Shown: positions 26,080 to 35,763, numbered from the stretch's first letter. The stretch is 43,391 nucleotides of DNA from Actinomycetes bacterium (GCA_021826655.1 JAKAZC010000001.1:1-43391); one strand, 5' to 3'. The notes: generated from the sequence alone by a model not told the origin. Made by a program: numbers and translations.

Positions 26080-26960
26080 GCCAGGTCGGCAGCCGCCCGG
26101 TCCAGGAGGCGCTGGATCTGCAGCCCCCGGGCGAGGTCGAGCGGGTGCGGCGTCCCGCGTACGGTGGCCACGAACTCGTCGACCACCGTGGTCGGCACTT
26201 CGGGATCGAAGCCGGCGGTGTCCACGTCGAGCACGCCGCCGCCCGTGTGGACCTCGACGCCGGCTCTCGGGTGGTCGACCGGGCTGTGCCCGGTGAGCGA
26301 GACCTCGCTCACCGGACCTCCCTCGTGATCGAGGAGGAGCCCGACCCAGCGACGGGGGTCACCGTGGGCGCGGATCCCGACGACGGGACCCAGTGCCGCG
26401 TCGAGCAGGTCGATGACGTGGGGGCCGAGGTCGAACAGCGGTCCCCGCTCCAGGCGCCACGGCGTGGCGAACATCCCGCCGAGGAACCCGTCGGAGAGGA
26501 ACCGGCCGCATCCCCCGATCACTCGCGCGGCGGCCGCCGACGCCAGCAGCGCCCGTACGTCGCTTCGGTAGCGCCAGGTCAGGAGCATCTGGGTGGGGAC
26601 GTCCGTCCGGGCCACCTCCTCGGCGAGTGACTCGGCCGCCGACAGGTCGAGCGCCACCGGCTTCTCCAGCAGGAGCGCCTTTCCCGCCCGGGCGGACGCG
26701 ACGGCGAGAGTGGCCTGGACGTCCGGAGGGACGGCGAACGACACGGCGTCCACGTCGCCGAGGAACCGGTCGAACGAGTCGTATGCCACCGCTCCGAGCG
26801 GTACGGCGACGTCGCGGGCCGCGTCGAGCCGCCGGCCCCACACCGCGGCCAACGTGGTGGCCGGGTGGAGGGCGAACATCGGCGCGTGCACCAGGTGCGC
26901 CCACGGCCCGGCGCCGACGACGCCGACACGCAGGGGCGGGGCGTCGGATGCGACCGCCAT
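26070..26960 (-). CDS. Gfo/Idh/MocA-family oxidoreductase
   Basis: A 296-aa NAD(P)-dependent dehydrogenase. The N-terminal Rossmann fold (RVGVVGAGPWAHLVHAPMF) is followed by the family motif LLLEKPVALDLSAAESL with its conserved EKP. The C-terminal domain has GPLFDLGPHVIDLLDAAL, carrying the active-site Asp and His. The substrate is usually a sugar, inositol or related polyol. It starts 3 bp after the lipoprotein gene and overlaps the kinase gene by 10 bp, so the middle of this run is a tight operon. Confidence 0.92.
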   Translation of the reverse strand: MAVASDAPPLRVGVVGAGPWAHLVHAPMFALHPATTLAAVWGRRLDAARDVAVPLGAVAYDSFDRFLGDVDAVSFAVPPDVQATLAVASARAGKALLLEKPVALDLSAAESLAEEVARTDVPTQMLLTWRYRSDVRALLASAAAARVIGGCGRFLSDGFLGGMFATPWRLERGPLFDLGPHVIDLLDAALGPVVGIRAHGDPRRWVGLLLDHEGGPVSEVSLTGHSPVDHPRAGVEVHTGGGVLDVDTAGFDPEVPTTVVDEFVATVRGTPHPLDLARGLQIQRLLDRAAADLAWA

Positions 26961-26963
26961 TGA

Positions 26964-27914
26964 TCAGCCTGCGGCCAGGACGGTGACGAAGTCACGGGTC
27001 CACCCGACCACGTACTGGTTGGCCGGGCGGTTCTGGCCGGGGATCCCCGTGGCGAGCGTGCCGCCCGGCGCCGGCGCCACCGCGATCTGCACCCATTCGG
27101 GGTTGATGTCGAGCTCCATCGCTGTCGTCGTCCCGGCCGACACCAGGGCGCCGGCGAGGTCGCTCGGGAGGGCGGACATGCTCCCGGCAAAGAGGAGGTC
27201 GCCCGCGGGATCTTCGCCCAGCGCGCTACGCGGGACCGAGCTGCCCCCACCGAGGGTGGCTCCCCAGGCTGCGACGTCGGCGATGTTCGGGCTGGGCTGG
27301 CCACCCACGACCAGCGGTGGGAGGTTCTGGCGGACGCTCGCCACCTGCTCCCCCTTGGCGGGCACCGTCTGGCCCCACACCCCGACGTGCCCGGTGCCGT
27401 CCGCGTCGATGACGAGGCTGGCGTAGCCGACCTGGAGGGGTACCAGGACCTGGCCGTTCAGCTCGAAGCCGCCTGCACCTGCCGAGGACTCGAAGCCGCC
27501 GTTGAACGCGGCGAGCAGCGATGCCGTCTCGTCGGGGCCGATGGCCGGCCCGCTGTCGGCCGACACCACCGCGTCGCCGCGTGGGGGATCACTGCTCCCC
27601 ACGTGGAGCCCGAGGTGGGTCTGGCCGGCCCGGAACCGGTAGATCGTCACGGTGTGCCCGGAGGCCTCGGTGACAGTCTCGGTGTCGACGGCGATGGCGC
27701 CGTTGGCCCGGGCCACGACCGTCCATCCGGGCTGCTCGGTCGTGGTGGTCGTCGTAGGGGGGACGGTGGTCGTGGTCGTGGCCGGTGCCGCCGTGCCCGA
27801 CGAGCACCCGGCGAGGACCGAACCGGCCAGGACCAGCGCGGCCGCCGCCGTCGTCGCGAGGACGCGTCTGCGTCGTTCCGGCGGGGGCGAGGTCGGGGGG
27901 GAGGTGTGCGGCAC
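26964..27914 (-). CDS. Phosphodiester glycosidase (NAGPA)-like lipoprotein
   Basis: A lipoprotein of about 316 aa. A basic n-region (ERRRR), a hydrophobic stretch and the lipobox LAGC are followed by a Thr/Pro linker of about 25 residues, much like the amino-acid receptor at 1234-2187. The folded part has LLAAFNGGFESSAGAGGFELNG and AMELDINPEWVQIAV, phrases of the phosphodiester glycosidase family known from exopolysaccharide proteins and the lysosomal uncovering enzyme. It would act outside the membrane. GTG 27914 is my choice; GTG 27956 in the same frame is also possible, and neither has a clear ribosome site. Confidence 0.78.
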   Translation of the reverse strand: MPHTSPPTSPPPERRRRVLATTAAAALVLAGSVLAGCSSGTAAPATTTTTVPPTTTTTTEQPGWTVVARANGAIAVDTETVTEASGHTVTIYRFRAGQTHLGLHVGSSDPPRGDAVVSADSGPAIGPDETASLLAAFNGGFESSAGAGGFELNGQVLVPLQVGYASLVIDADGTGHVGVWGQTVPAKGEQVASVRQNLPPLVVGGQPSPNIADVAAWGATLGGGSSVPRSALGEDPAGDLLFAGSMSALPSDLAGALVSAGTTTAMELDINPEWVQIAVAPAPGGTLATGIPGQNRPANQYVVGWTRDFVTVLAAG

Positions 27915-27992
27915 GGGGGAGCAGCTTACGAGACGAGGTGCGCCGCGAGGTGGCACGGCGGCGGCCGGAGGCGTCGGGGATGAGCCGCGCGG

Positions 27993-28790
27993 TCAGTCCA
28001 GGCCGGCGAGCCGCGGTGCGATGGTCAGTCCGCCGTCGACCCGTAGGACCTGACCGTTGACGAATGCGGCGCTGTCGGACAGCAGGAAGCCGACGGCGTG
28101 GGCGATGTCGTCGGGCGTGCCCAGGCGTCCGAGGGGATTCTGCTCGGCCAGCCGCGCCCGGCCGGCCTCGGAGACGCCGCGGGCCGCCGTGTCGGTGAGG
28201 ATGAACCCGGGCGCCACGACGTTGCAGCGGATGCCGTCACGGCCGTAGCGGGCGGCCACGTGCCGGCCCAGCTGCTCGATCGCAGCCTTCGACACCCCGT
28301 ACGCGACCCGGCGGTGCTCGCCGATCGAGGCCGAGCCGGACGAGATGAGCACGATGGCTCCCCCTCCCCGTTCCTGCATGATCGGGAGCACCCGGCGGAC
28401 GAGGACCAGGCCTCCGGTGGCGTTGGTGCGCAGCACCCGGTCCCAGGTGTCGAGATCCACCTCGCCGGCGTCCAGATCGGACCGGAAGTCGGTCCACGCG
28501 GCGTTGTGGTCCAGGAGGTCGACACCCCCGAACCGCTCCCGGACCGCGGCCACCATGGTCGCCACGGCTACGGGCTCGGCGACGTCGCAGTCCATCCCCA
28601 CCGCCTCGTGGCCGTCCGCGCCGAGGGACTCGGCGAGGGATCTCGCCCCCTCGCCGTCCTTGTCGGTCACGGCGACGCGGGCGCCGAGTCGGGCCAGGTG
28701 GGTCGCAGTGGCGGCCCCGATGCCCCGTGCCGCCCCGGTCACGATCGCCACCTTGCCGTCCAGCGCACCGGCCGTGGGCACGCCCGTCAC
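27993..28790 (-). CDS. SDR-family oxidoreductase
   Basis: A 265-aa classical short-chain dehydrogenase. TGAARGIGAATA is the nucleotide-binding motif, DHNAAW stands where NNAG is usual, SSGSASIG holds the catalytic Ser and YGVSKAA the Tyr-Lys pair. NVVAPGFILTDT and VLRVDGGLTIAP complete the family pattern. The change from NNAG to HNAA at the active-site stabilising motif is mildly unusual. The start is GTG 28790. It is the most upstream gene of the minus-strand run, separated from the lipoprotein gene by 78 bp or less. The substrate is unknown. Confidence 0.92.
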   Translation of the reverse strand: MTGVPTAGALDGKVAIVTGAARGIGAATATHLARLGARVAVTDKDGEGARSLAESLGADGHEAVGMDCDVAEPVAVATMVAAVRERFGGVDLLDHNAAWTDFRSDLDAGEVDLDTWDRVLRTNATGGLVLVRRVLPIMQERGGGAIVLISSGSASIGEHRRVAYGVSKAAIEQLGRHVAARYGRDGIRCNVVAPGFILTDTAARGVSEAGRARLAEQNPLGRLGTPDDIAHAVGFLLSDSAAFVNGQVLRVDGGLTIAPRLAGLD

Positions 28791-29261
28791 GCCGGAGCCG
28801 GTCCGCTCGCCGGTCCGCTCGCCGGGCCCCGATGGGCGGCGGGCGGGTCGAGGTCACCGGTGGCCATGGGAGCACGGTAGCGAACGGGGCGGCCACCCGC
28901 GTCGGCGCGGACGCGAGCAAGCGCCCGTCCCACGGATCGGCGGGGAGCGGGCGCTCGGCTCTTTGCTGTACTCCGAGAGGGAACCGCGGTGGGGAATGGC
29001 TACCAGGGAACTCGGACGTTCCTGTCGTGGCACCGCCCGCGCTCCGGGCCGCGTGCACCTGACGAACCTGGGCCTACGGTCGGACGACCGTCGATCCCTC
29101 GCCGCCCGCTCTCAGAACGGGCCACCTGTGCGACATGGCATAGGCGCCTCCTCGGGGACCCTGGCGAATCCCTCGAACACCACTGTAGGGACCGACGCCG
29201 CACCCGTGCAGAGGCGAAGGTCCCGATCTCGGAGCTGTCCGGCGGGCGTGGCCCCCTCCGT
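28791..29261. other. Intergenic region without a convincing gene
   Basis: About 470 bp between the SDR gene and the UbiA gene. Open frames cross it, but they have the composition of antisense shadows and show no recognisable motif. A GC inverted repeat lies at 28920-28955. It should hold promoters for the leftward SDR run. A structured RNA is possible, but I could not match one. Confidence 0.5.
28920..28955. repeat. Inverted repeat in the intergenic region
   Basis: AGCGCCCG (28920-28927) pairs with CGGGCGCT (28948-28955) across 20 nt; an inner CCC/GGGG pairing may extend it. It could be a terminator for the leftward UbiA transcript, whose gene ends 300 bp to the right, or part of a small RNA. 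Confidence 0.35.
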
Positions 29262-30122
29262 TCAGGCGGCCACCAGTGACGGACGGGACACCGCGAAGAT
29301 CGCCAGGCACCCGAGCGCCGTGACCAGCGTCCACGACCATGCGGCGCGAGGCCGGGAACGGAGGGTGGTGACGACGACCAGGGCGGCGGCGCCCAGGGTC
29401 ACGACCAGCAGCCCCGACGCTGCCGGCCGGTCGCTCCCGCCGAGCAGCCAGACGGTGAGAGCGCAGGAGGTCAGGAGCGCGACGCCGGTGAACAGCGCCC
29501 CCCGGGCGCTCATGCGCTGGGGGATGCCGGCGATCCCGGACCGGGCGTCGTCCGCGCGGTCGGCCAGGGTGTTGACGAAGTGTGCCCCCACGCCAAGTAG
29601 GGCGGTGGCGACCATCACCGGGGGTCGGGGCCACGGGTGGAGCGGGAGCCCGAGCGTGACGAAGGCGGGGAGGAGCCCGAAGGCGACGGCGTAGGGCACC
29701 GGGCTGACCACGGTCGCCTTCAGCCCGAGGTTGTAGGCCCAGGCCGAGGCGACGGCCGTCAGGTGGACGGCCGCGGCGCGCCATCCGGACAGCAGCGACA
29801 GCGGGACGGTCGCCACCAGGGCGGCGCAGGCTGCCAACCGTACGGCGCCGACCGAGACGTCTCCGGCCACGATCGGCTTGTCGGTACGGCCCACGGCACG
29901 GTCGCGTCCCGCATCGAACCAGTCGTTGCTCCATCCGGTCGAGAGCTGGCCGGCCAGGACGGCCAGTGCCACGGCGCCGCAGCCCGCCGCGCCGCGCCCG
30001 GCCAGCCCGGCCAGCGCGGTGGTGGCGGTCACGACGGCCAGGGTCGGCTGCAGGTGGCAGGCACGGACGAGCCCGGCCACGGGGCCGCCCCGCACCGTCG
30101 CCATCGGTCGCTGCGGGGCCAC
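29262..30122 (-). CDS. UbiA-family prenyltransferase
   Basis: A 286-aa integral membrane protein with about eight helices. The first Asp-rich motif NDWFDAGRDRAVGRTDKPI (about residues 65-83) binds the prenyl diphosphate with magnesium. The second region, NTLADRADDARSG, is in the expected place. Family members attach polyprenyl chains to quinone, haem or lipid head groups. No partner enzyme is adjacent, so the acceptor is unknown. GTG 30122 follows GGGTGGTAC; ATG 30104 six codons later is an alternative. Confidence 0.9.
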   Translation of the reverse strand: MAPQRPMATVRGGPVAGLVRACHLQPTLAVVTATTALAGLAGRGAAGCGAVALAVLAGQLSTGWSNDWFDAGRDRAVGRTDKPIVAGDVSVGAVRLAACAALVATVPLSLLSGWRAAAVHLTAVASAWAYNLGLKATVVSPVPYAVAFGLLPAFVTLGLPLHPWPRPPVMVATALLGVGAHFVNTLADRADDARSGIAGIPQRMSARGALFTGVALLTSCALTVWLLGGSDRPAASGLLVVTLGAAALVVVTTLRSRPRAAWSWTLVTALGCLAIFAVSRPSLVAA

Positions 30123-30188
30123 GTACCACCCTACGTCGACCGGTGGCGGCCGGAGGGCCCCGGTGGGTGCCCCGTCGGATAGGGACGG

Positions 30189-32507
30189 TCAGTCGGTCCG
30201 CCCTGGCGAGCCCATCGGGCCGGCGACGAGGAGCTCGCCGTCGTGGCCCGCCCCGGCCAGGAGGCGGTCGATCCCGGCGGCCGTGACCGGTCGTGAGATC
30301 AGGTACCCCTGTCCGTGGTCGCAGTGCTCCCTGCGCAGCCCCTCGATCTGACTGACCTGCTCGATCCCCTCGGCCAGGGTCACCAGTCCGAGCGTGCGTC
30401 CGAGCTCCACCAGGGTGTGGATGAGCGCGGCGGCATCGGGTGAACCGCTCATCTCCGACACGAACGAACGGTCGATCTTGAGGATGTCCACCGGGAACTG
30501 GCGCAGGTAGGCCAACGAGGAATACCCGGTCCCGAAGTCGTCGATGGCCAGCAGCACACCGAGGTCCTTCAGGCGGTGGAGCCGGGCCACCGTGGCGTTC
30601 GCGTCCTTCATGAGGACGGACTCGGTGATCTCGATGACGAGCGAACTGGGGGACAGGCCGTGGGCCCGGAGTGCGCCGCGGACATCCTCCACGAACGAGT
30701 TGGCGTCGAGCTGGCGCATGGATGCGTTGACCGACACGGTCAGGTCGTGGCCGGCGGACCGCCAGACGGCGAGCTGGCGGCAGGCCTCGTCCAGCACCCA
30801 GCGTCCGACGTCGACGATGTCACCGGTGTCCTCGAGTACGGCGACGAACCTGTCGGGGGTCAGCAGGCCCTTGGTCGGGTGTTGCCAGCGGATCAGGGCC
30901 TCGACGCCCCGGAGCTCCAGCCGGCCGAGGTCGACGATCGGCTGGTACAGGAGGCGGAACTCGCCCCGGGCCAGGGCCGAGTCGAGCTCGGTCCGGAGCG
31001 TGAGCCGATCGCTCGCCGCCACGTGCATGGCTCCCTGGAAGATGACCGCCTGGTCGCGGCCCGACCCCTTGGCCCGGTAGAGGGCGATGTCGGCGTCCCG
31101 CAGCAGTTCCGGCGCACTCTGCCGGTCGCCGACCGCGATCCCCACGCTGGCGGACACGGTGATCGGCAGTCGCTCGAATCCCTCGATGTAGAAGGGCGGA
31201 CGCAGTACCTGGCGGATCCGCTCGGCGATCGCCCGTGGTCCGTCGGCCAGCGAGATGCCCTCGGCCAGGATGACGAACTCGTCGCCGCCGAGCCGCCCCA
31301 CCGTGTCGCTCGAACGCAACAGGCCCACCAGTCGGCTGGCGACGGACTGCAGGAGCCGGTCTCCGGCCTCGTGGCCGAGTGAGTCGTTGGCGTCCTTGAA
31401 GTTGTCGAGATCCACGAAGAAGGCGGCCACGGGCTGGCTCTCTCGCCGTGCCCGCACCAGCATCCGCTCGGCCCGGTCGAGGATGAGCTGACGGTTGGCC
31501 AGCCCGGTCAGGGGGTCGTGGAGGGCGCGGTGGGAGAGGAGTTCCTCGAACTTCTTCCGCTCGGTTGTGTCGCGGACGTTGGTCACGTAGCCGGCGACCG
31601 ATGGTCGCTGCAGTTGGTTGGAGACCACCGCCTCGACGTCCCGCACGCTGCCATCCCTTCGCAGCATCCGGAACTCGACGACCGCCGTGTCCGACGATGC
31701 CTGGAATTCGGCGTCGAGCCGTCGGCGCAGCAGAGCCTGGTCGTCCGGGTGGACGTAGTCGGTGGCCCGGGCACCGACCAGCTCACCGGGTCGGTACCCG
31801 AGGAGTTCGGTCACCGCCGGGGACAGGTACCGGTACAGGCCTTCCTCGTCGATGATCATGGTGATGTCCGACGAATTCTGGATGAGTGACCGGAACCGGT
31901 CCTCGCTCAGTCGCACCGCGGCGTCGGACTCCTCCCTCTGCTCAACGGTGGCGCCAGCCATCCGGATGACGAAGAAGAGGACGAACACCCCCATGATGGA
32001 CAGGGCGGTCGCCTGGGCGAAGGACAGTCGGGACGGGAGCCACCCCTTCCAGATGCAGAACTGCCCGATACCGATGCCGATGAAGCTCCACAGGGCGACC
32101 GGCCGCCAGGTCCAGGACCCCTCGCCTGCGATGTCGGCGAGCGCCACGAAGGCATAGGCGCCCCACAGCACGGGGCCCCATCCGGTCAGATAGATGACGG
32201 AGGTGACCGCGGCGATCTGGACCGCCACCCGCAGGTGGAACGTGACATGTGACGGAATCCGGGCATGGAGTCGGTCGACCACGAGGTTGGTCACCGGCAC
32301 GGCGATGAAGATGCCCAACCACACCCAGGCCGACTCGTGCGCGACGAAGTCGAAGTGCATGAGCCCCAGGATCGCGACGAAGGCGGCCGGCCCGATCAGG
32401 TAGCCGAGGGTGGTGGGCTGGAGTCGCCGGCGCGCGGTCCCCGCTCGGGTGCCGACGGGCACCGGCTCCACATCCTCAGGCTGGGCACTTCCTGCCTGGT
32501 CGGGCAT
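30189..32507 (-). CDS. Membrane PAS-GGDEF-EAL cyclic-di-GMP enzyme
   Basis: A 772-aa signalling protein. Residues about 30-185 form five or six membrane helices. A PAS domain (SEDRFRSLIQNSSDITMIIDEEGLYRYLSPAV, about 205-315) follows, then a GGDEF domain with intact GGDEF near residue 405. The product-inhibition site RSSD lies five residues before it. The EAL domain has EALIRW near residue 535, NASMRQLD, EITESVL, DDFGTGYSSLAYLR and AEGIEQ. All catalytic motifs are intact, so both synthesis and breakdown of c-di-GMP are possible. ATG 32507 follows GAGGGGACG. A tandem repeat lies just upstream. Confidence 0.93.
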   Translation of the reverse strand: MPDQAGSAQPEDVEPVPVGTRAGTARRRLQPTTLGYLIGPAAFVAILGLMHFDFVAHESAWVWLGIFIAVPVTNLVVDRLHARIPSHVTFHLRVAVQIAAVTSVIYLTGWGPVLWGAYAFVALADIAGEGSWTWRPVALWSFIGIGIGQFCIWKGWLPSRLSFAQATALSIMGVFVLFFVIRMAGATVEQREESDAAVRLSEDRFRSLIQNSSDITMIIDEEGLYRYLSPAVTELLGYRPGELVGARATDYVHPDDQALLRRRLDAEFQASSDTAVVEFRMLRRDGSVRDVEAVVSNQLQRPSVAGYVTNVRDTTERKKFEELLSHRALHDPLTGLANRQLILDRAERMLVRARRESQPVAAFFVDLDNFKDANDSLGHEAGDRLLQSVASRLVGLLRSSDTVGRLGGDEFVILAEGISLADGPRAIAERIRQVLRPPFYIEGFERLPITVSASVGIAVGDRQSAPELLRDADIALYRAKGSGRDQAVIFQGAMHVAASDRLTLRTELDSALARGEFRLLYQPIVDLGRLELRGVEALIRWQHPTKGLLTPDRFVAVLEDTGDIVDVGRWVLDEACRQLAVWRSAGHDLTVSVNASMRQLDANSFVEDVRGALRAHGLSPSSLVIEITESVLMKDANATVARLHRLKDLGVLLAIDDFGTGYSSLAYLRQFPVDILKIDRSFVSEMSGSPDAAALIHTLVELGRTLGLVTLAEGIEQVSQIEGLRREHCDHGQGYLISRPVTAAGIDRLLAGAGHDGELLVAGPMGSPGRTD

Positions 32508-32545
32508 CGTCCCCTCTTCACGTTCGGCCGCGGTATCCCGGCCCC

Positions 32546-32577
32546 TGCATGTTCGGCGTCTCTTGCATGTTCGGCGT
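32546..32577. promoter_or_regulatory. Tandem direct repeat upstream of the GGDEF-EAL gene
   Basis: TGCATGTTCGGCGT occurs at 32546-32559 and again at 32564-32577, with 18-nt centre-to-centre spacing. A weaker relative (CACGTTCGGCCG) follows at about 32519-32530. The site lies 39-70 bp before the GGDEF-EAL start, where an activator or repressor of that gene would bind. Confidence 0.55.
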
Positions 32578-32635
32578 GACGGGGCCGCGACTTGAACGGA
32601 GGCACAGCGGCCGTGGGTCCCGTCCCGACGGATGG

Positions 32636-33142
32636 TCAGCGACGATGCAGGATCCCGCGGACGTAGGCCGCCTGACCCGCGTGCTGGAGGTCGTCGGCGA
32701 TCACGCTCACCAGGCGAACGCCCACCGTCACCGGCGGGTCCCAGGCGCGGTCGACGACCCGGTCGAGGTCGGCGTCTTCCAGGGCGGCCACGTAGGCGAC
32801 GGTGGCGGCGTGCACGTCCTCGAAGTAGCCGAGGAGCGAGGCGGCATCGGCCACCACGGCCTCGACCGCGTCGGCGTCGTGCCCGTACCCGGTGTCCGAC
32901 TCGTCGAAGGGCAGAGCGAACCGGTCGGCCCACCCGGCCGAGTTCCACACCTGTGCGACCCCGGCCAGCGCCGCCACGTGGTCGTCCTGGATCCGGGTCA
33001 GGTGCCAGACCAGCCAGGCGATGGAGTTGGACTCGGCGTCGGGGCGGTATGCGAGCTCCTCGACGGTGAGCCCGTTGGCCGCCGGGTGGACGGCATCGCG
33101 GACCCGCTCGAAGGCGTCCGTCAGCACGGTTGAACCACGCAT
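32636..33142 (-). CDS. DinB/DUF664-like four-helix protein
   Basis: A 168-aa protein of the DinB/YfiT (mycothiol-dependent-enzyme-like) fold. SIAWLVWHLTRIQDDHVAAL contains two of the metal-ligand His, and SVIADDLQHAGQAAYVRGIL the third, in the usual C-terminal place. ATG 33142 has the strong ribosome site GGGAGGACACCC. In actinobacteria such proteins are often thiol (mycothiol) transferases or isomerases; the reaction here is unknown. It follows lon by 92 bp on the same strand. Confidence 0.88.
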   Translation of the reverse strand: MRGSTVLTDAFERVRDAVHPAANGLTVEELAYRPDAESNSIAWLVWHLTRIQDDHVAALAGVAQVWNSAGWADRFALPFDESDTGYGHDADAVEAVVADAASLLGYFEDVHAATVAYVAALEDADLDRVVDRAWDPPVTVGVRLVSVIADDLQHAGQAAYVRGILHRR

Positions 33143-33234
33143 GGGTGTCCTCCCTGGTCGCTCGGCACCGGGCGTTCCACCCGGCGCGCGCCCGTGCGGG
33201 GTGGCGCCGGCCCAGTCTCCCCCATCGGCGGCGG

Positions 33235-35589
33235 TCACGCCGCGTTGGCGACGTGACCGGTCGGAGCTGCTCCGACGCCTCCTGCGAGCGCGGCCTCGAG
33301 CACCTGGTCCACGTGGGTGGCCAGTACGAACCGCAGGCCCTCCCGGACGGTGTCGGGCACGTCCTCGAGATCGGGCCCGTTCCGGGCCGGGAGGACGACG
33401 GTGGTCAGTCCGGCCCGGTGGGCGGCCAGCACCTTCTGGCGCACGCCGCCGATCGGCAGCACCCGGCCCTGGAGCGTGACCTCGCCGGTCATGCCCACCG
33501 TGGGCGAGACGGCGCGACCGGTCAGCAGGCTGACCAGGGCCGCGGTCATGGTGACACCGGCCGAGGGCCCGTCCTTCGGAACGGCGCCCGCCGGAACGTG
33601 CACGTGCAGGCGCTTGCCGTCGAACGCGCCGGGATCGACGCCCAGCGCAGTGGCATGGGAGCGCACGTAGGACAGCGCGATCTCCGCCGATTCCCGCATG
33701 ACCTCCCCCAGCTGGCCCGTGATGGTCAGGCCTTCGGGGCCGTCCATCATCGTCACCTCCACCGAGAGCACGTCGCCCCCGGCCCCGGTCACGGCCAGTC
33801 CGGTGGCGACGCCCGGCACCGACGTCGGGTCTGCCGACTCGAAGAAGTACCGGGGTCGGCCCAGCCAGGTGCGAACGTCTCCACCGCCGATGACGAGGGG
33901 GTGGACGCCACCGAGCTCGGCGCCCGCCACCTTCCCGGCCACCTTGCGCATGAGCGTACCGAGCTCGCGCTCGAGCCCCCGTACACCGGCCTCCCGCGTG
34001 TAGTCGGCCACAAGCACGTGCAACGCGTCGTCCGTCAGGACCACGTCCTCCCCGGCCAGCGCGGCCTGTGCGCGATGCCGGTCGACGAGGTGGTTCCGGG
34101 CGATGGCGACCTTCTCGTCCTCGGTGTAGCCGTCGAGCCGGATGACCTCCATCCGGTCCAGGAGCGGGCCCGGAACGGTGTCGATCACGTTGGCGGTGGC
34201 CAGGAACAGCACGTTGGACAGGTCCAGCTCGACCTCGAGGTAGTGGTCACGGAAGGTGTGGTTCTGGGCGGGATCGAGCACCTCGAGGAGGGCCGAGGCC
34301 GGGTCGCCCCGGAAGTCCGAACCCAGTTTGTCGACCTCGTCGAGCAGCACGACCGGGTTCATCGAACCGGCCTCGCGCAGCGCCCGTGCCAGGCGGCCGG
34401 GCTGGGCGCCGACGTAGGTGCGCCGGTGCCCGCGGATCTCGGCCTCGTCGCGTACACCGCCGAGTGACACCCGGACGAACGAGCGACCGAGTGCACGGGC
34501 CACCGACTCCCCCAGTGAAGTCTTGCCGACGCCCGGGGGGCCGACGAGCGCCAGGATCCCGCCCCCGCTCCGCCTGCCGACCGGGACCAGGCCCCGGTCG
34601 ACCTGGAGCTTGCGGACGGCGAGGAGTTCGAGGATGCGCTCCTTCACGTCGGACAGGCCGTCGTGGTCGTCGTCGAGGATGCGGGCGGCCTCGGCCAGGT
34701 CGATGCGATCCTCGGACTCGACACCCCACGGCAGATCGAGGACGGTGTCCAGCCACGTCCGGATCCAACCGTGCTCGGGGCTCTGTTCGGGGGTGCGCTC
34801 CAGCTTGGTGATCTCCCGGGCGACCGCGGCGGCCACCGGTCCGGGGAGGTCGAGCGCCGCGGCGCGCTCCCGGTAGCCGACCGGTCCGACCTCGTTGTCG
34901 CCGTCCTCACCGAGCTCCTTGCGGATGGACTCGAGCTGGCGGCGCAGGAGGAATTCACGCTGGGTGCGTTCCATGCCCTCCTCGACGTCGGTCTTGATGC
35001 GTTCCCGCAATGTGATGTCGGCGAGGACCTCGCGGGCCCAGCCGAGCACCAGACGGAGACGCTCCTCCACGTCGACGGTCTCGAGCACCGCCACCTTCTG
35101 GTCGAGTGTCAGGTCGGGCGAGTAGCCGGCCAGGTCGGCCACGCGGCCGGGATCGGCGGCGTCCGGCAGGCGCTCCGCCAGTCGCCCGGCCCCACGGGAC
35201 ACCAGGATGTTCTCCACCATGGCGCGGTACTCGCGGGCGAGCTCCACCGCGGTGGGGGCGACCTCCGCGTCCGCGACCAGCTCGACCTCGACCCACAGCG
35301 CGCGCCCGGTGCCCGGGACCGCGGTGCCGAGTCGGGCACGCCCGACGCCCCGCACCGCGACCGCAGCCATGCCGCCGGGCAGCTCACCCCGCTCCGCCAC
35401 CTCGGCGACCACGCCGACCGACGCGTAGCGCCCGTCGATGAACGGGACGATGACCAGGGACCCGTCGGCGGCCTCGGCCGCCTCCACCGCGGCGACGGAC
35501 TCGTCGGACTCGAGGGCCATCGTGAAGACCATCCCCGGGAGCAGGACGCCCGAGGTCAGGGGGAGCAGGGGCAGGTTGTCGTGGGGCAT
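33235..35589 (-). CDS. lon: ATP-dependent protease Lon
   Basis: A 784-aa LonA protease. The N-terminal substrate domain ([21 protein letters not shown]) runs to about residue 200, a helical region follows, and the AAA+ module has Walker A GPPGVGKT near residue 350, plus [10 protein letters not shown] and the sensor region [19 protein letters not shown]. The protease domain has catalytic Ser in [13 protein letters not shown] (about 675) and Lys in [17 protein letters not shown]. Length is normal for LonA. ATG 35589 follows GAAGGACGG. It degrades misfolded and regulatory proteins in the cytosol. It is divergent from the UBP zinc finger and Anbu genes. Confidence 0.95.
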   Translation of the reverse strand: MPHDNLPLLPLTSGVLLPGMVFTMALESDESVAAVEAAEAADGSLVIVPFIDGRYASVGVVAEVAERGELPGGMAAVAVRGVGRARLGTAVPGTGRALWVEVELVADAEVAPTAVELAREYRAMVENILVSRGAGRLAERLPDAADPGRVADLAGYSPDLTLDQKVAVLETVDVEERLRLVLGWAREVLADITLRERIKTDVEEGMERTQREFLLRRQLESIRKELGEDGDNEVGPVGYRERAAALDLPGPVAAAVAREITKLERTPEQSPEHGWIRTWLDTVLDLPWGVESEDRIDLAEAARILDDDHDGLSDVKERILELLAVRKLQVDRGLVPVGRRSGGGILALVGPPGVGKTSLGESVARALGRSFVRVSLGGVRDEAEIRGHRRTYVGAQPGRLARALREAGSMNPVVLLDEVDKLGSDFRGDPASALLEVLDPAQNHTFRDHYLEVELDLSNVLFLATANVIDTVPGPLLDRMEVIRLDGYTEDEKVAIARNHLVDRHRAQAALAGEDVVLTDDALHVLVADYTREAGVRGLERELGTLMRKVAGKVAGAELGGVHPLVIGGGDVRTWLGRPRYFFESADPTSVPGVATGLAVTGAGGDVLSVEVTMMDGPEGLTITGQLGEVMRESAEIALSYVRSHATALGVDPGAFDGKRLHVHVPAGAVPKDGPSAGVTMTAALVSLLTGRAVSPTVGMTGEVTLQGRVLPIGGVRQKVLAAHRAGLTTVVLPARNGPDLEDVPDTVREGLRFVLATHVDQVLEAALAGGVGAAPTGHVANAA

Positions 35590-35604
35590 GTGCGTCCGTC
35601 CTTC

Positions 35605-35632
35605 GGTATCCACATCGGTGGGGACGGTCCAA
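35605..35632 (-). promoter_or_regulatory. lon: Possible lon promoter
   Basis: Read on the minus strand, TTGGAC (35632-35627) and GATACC (35610-35605) are 16 nt apart and end 16 bp before the lon ATG. No HAIR or CIRCE heat-shock repeat is visible, so regulation by HspR or HrcA is not supported here. Confidence 0.3.
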
Positions 35633-35763
35633 CGCCGCGCCCGACGAAACATTCCCGACCGTCCCGACCGGGTCCCCGGCGGGACCCGACACGGTTCGGG
35701 GACCAGGAGGCGCCGATAGGCTCGCTGTGCCCGGCGGGCACGGCGACACGACGAGGAGGGCGC

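Noticed and set aside
28345..29694. 449-codon open frame on the plus strand
   Set aside because: It is antisense to the SDR gene and the 3' end of the UbiA gene, has no motif and arises from high GC at third positions.
32508..32948. N-terminal extension of the GGDEF-EAL protein
   Set aside because: The extension is antisense to the DinB-like gene, Arg-rich and without homology; ATG 32507 has a good ribosome site.
34663..35763. Long plus-strand frame leading into the UBP zinc-finger protein
   Set aside because: It is antisense to lon; the zinc-finger homology and ribosome site start at GTG 35764.
35590..35763. HAIR or CIRCE heat-shock operator for lon
   Set aside because: Neither inverted-repeat consensus is found in the spacer.
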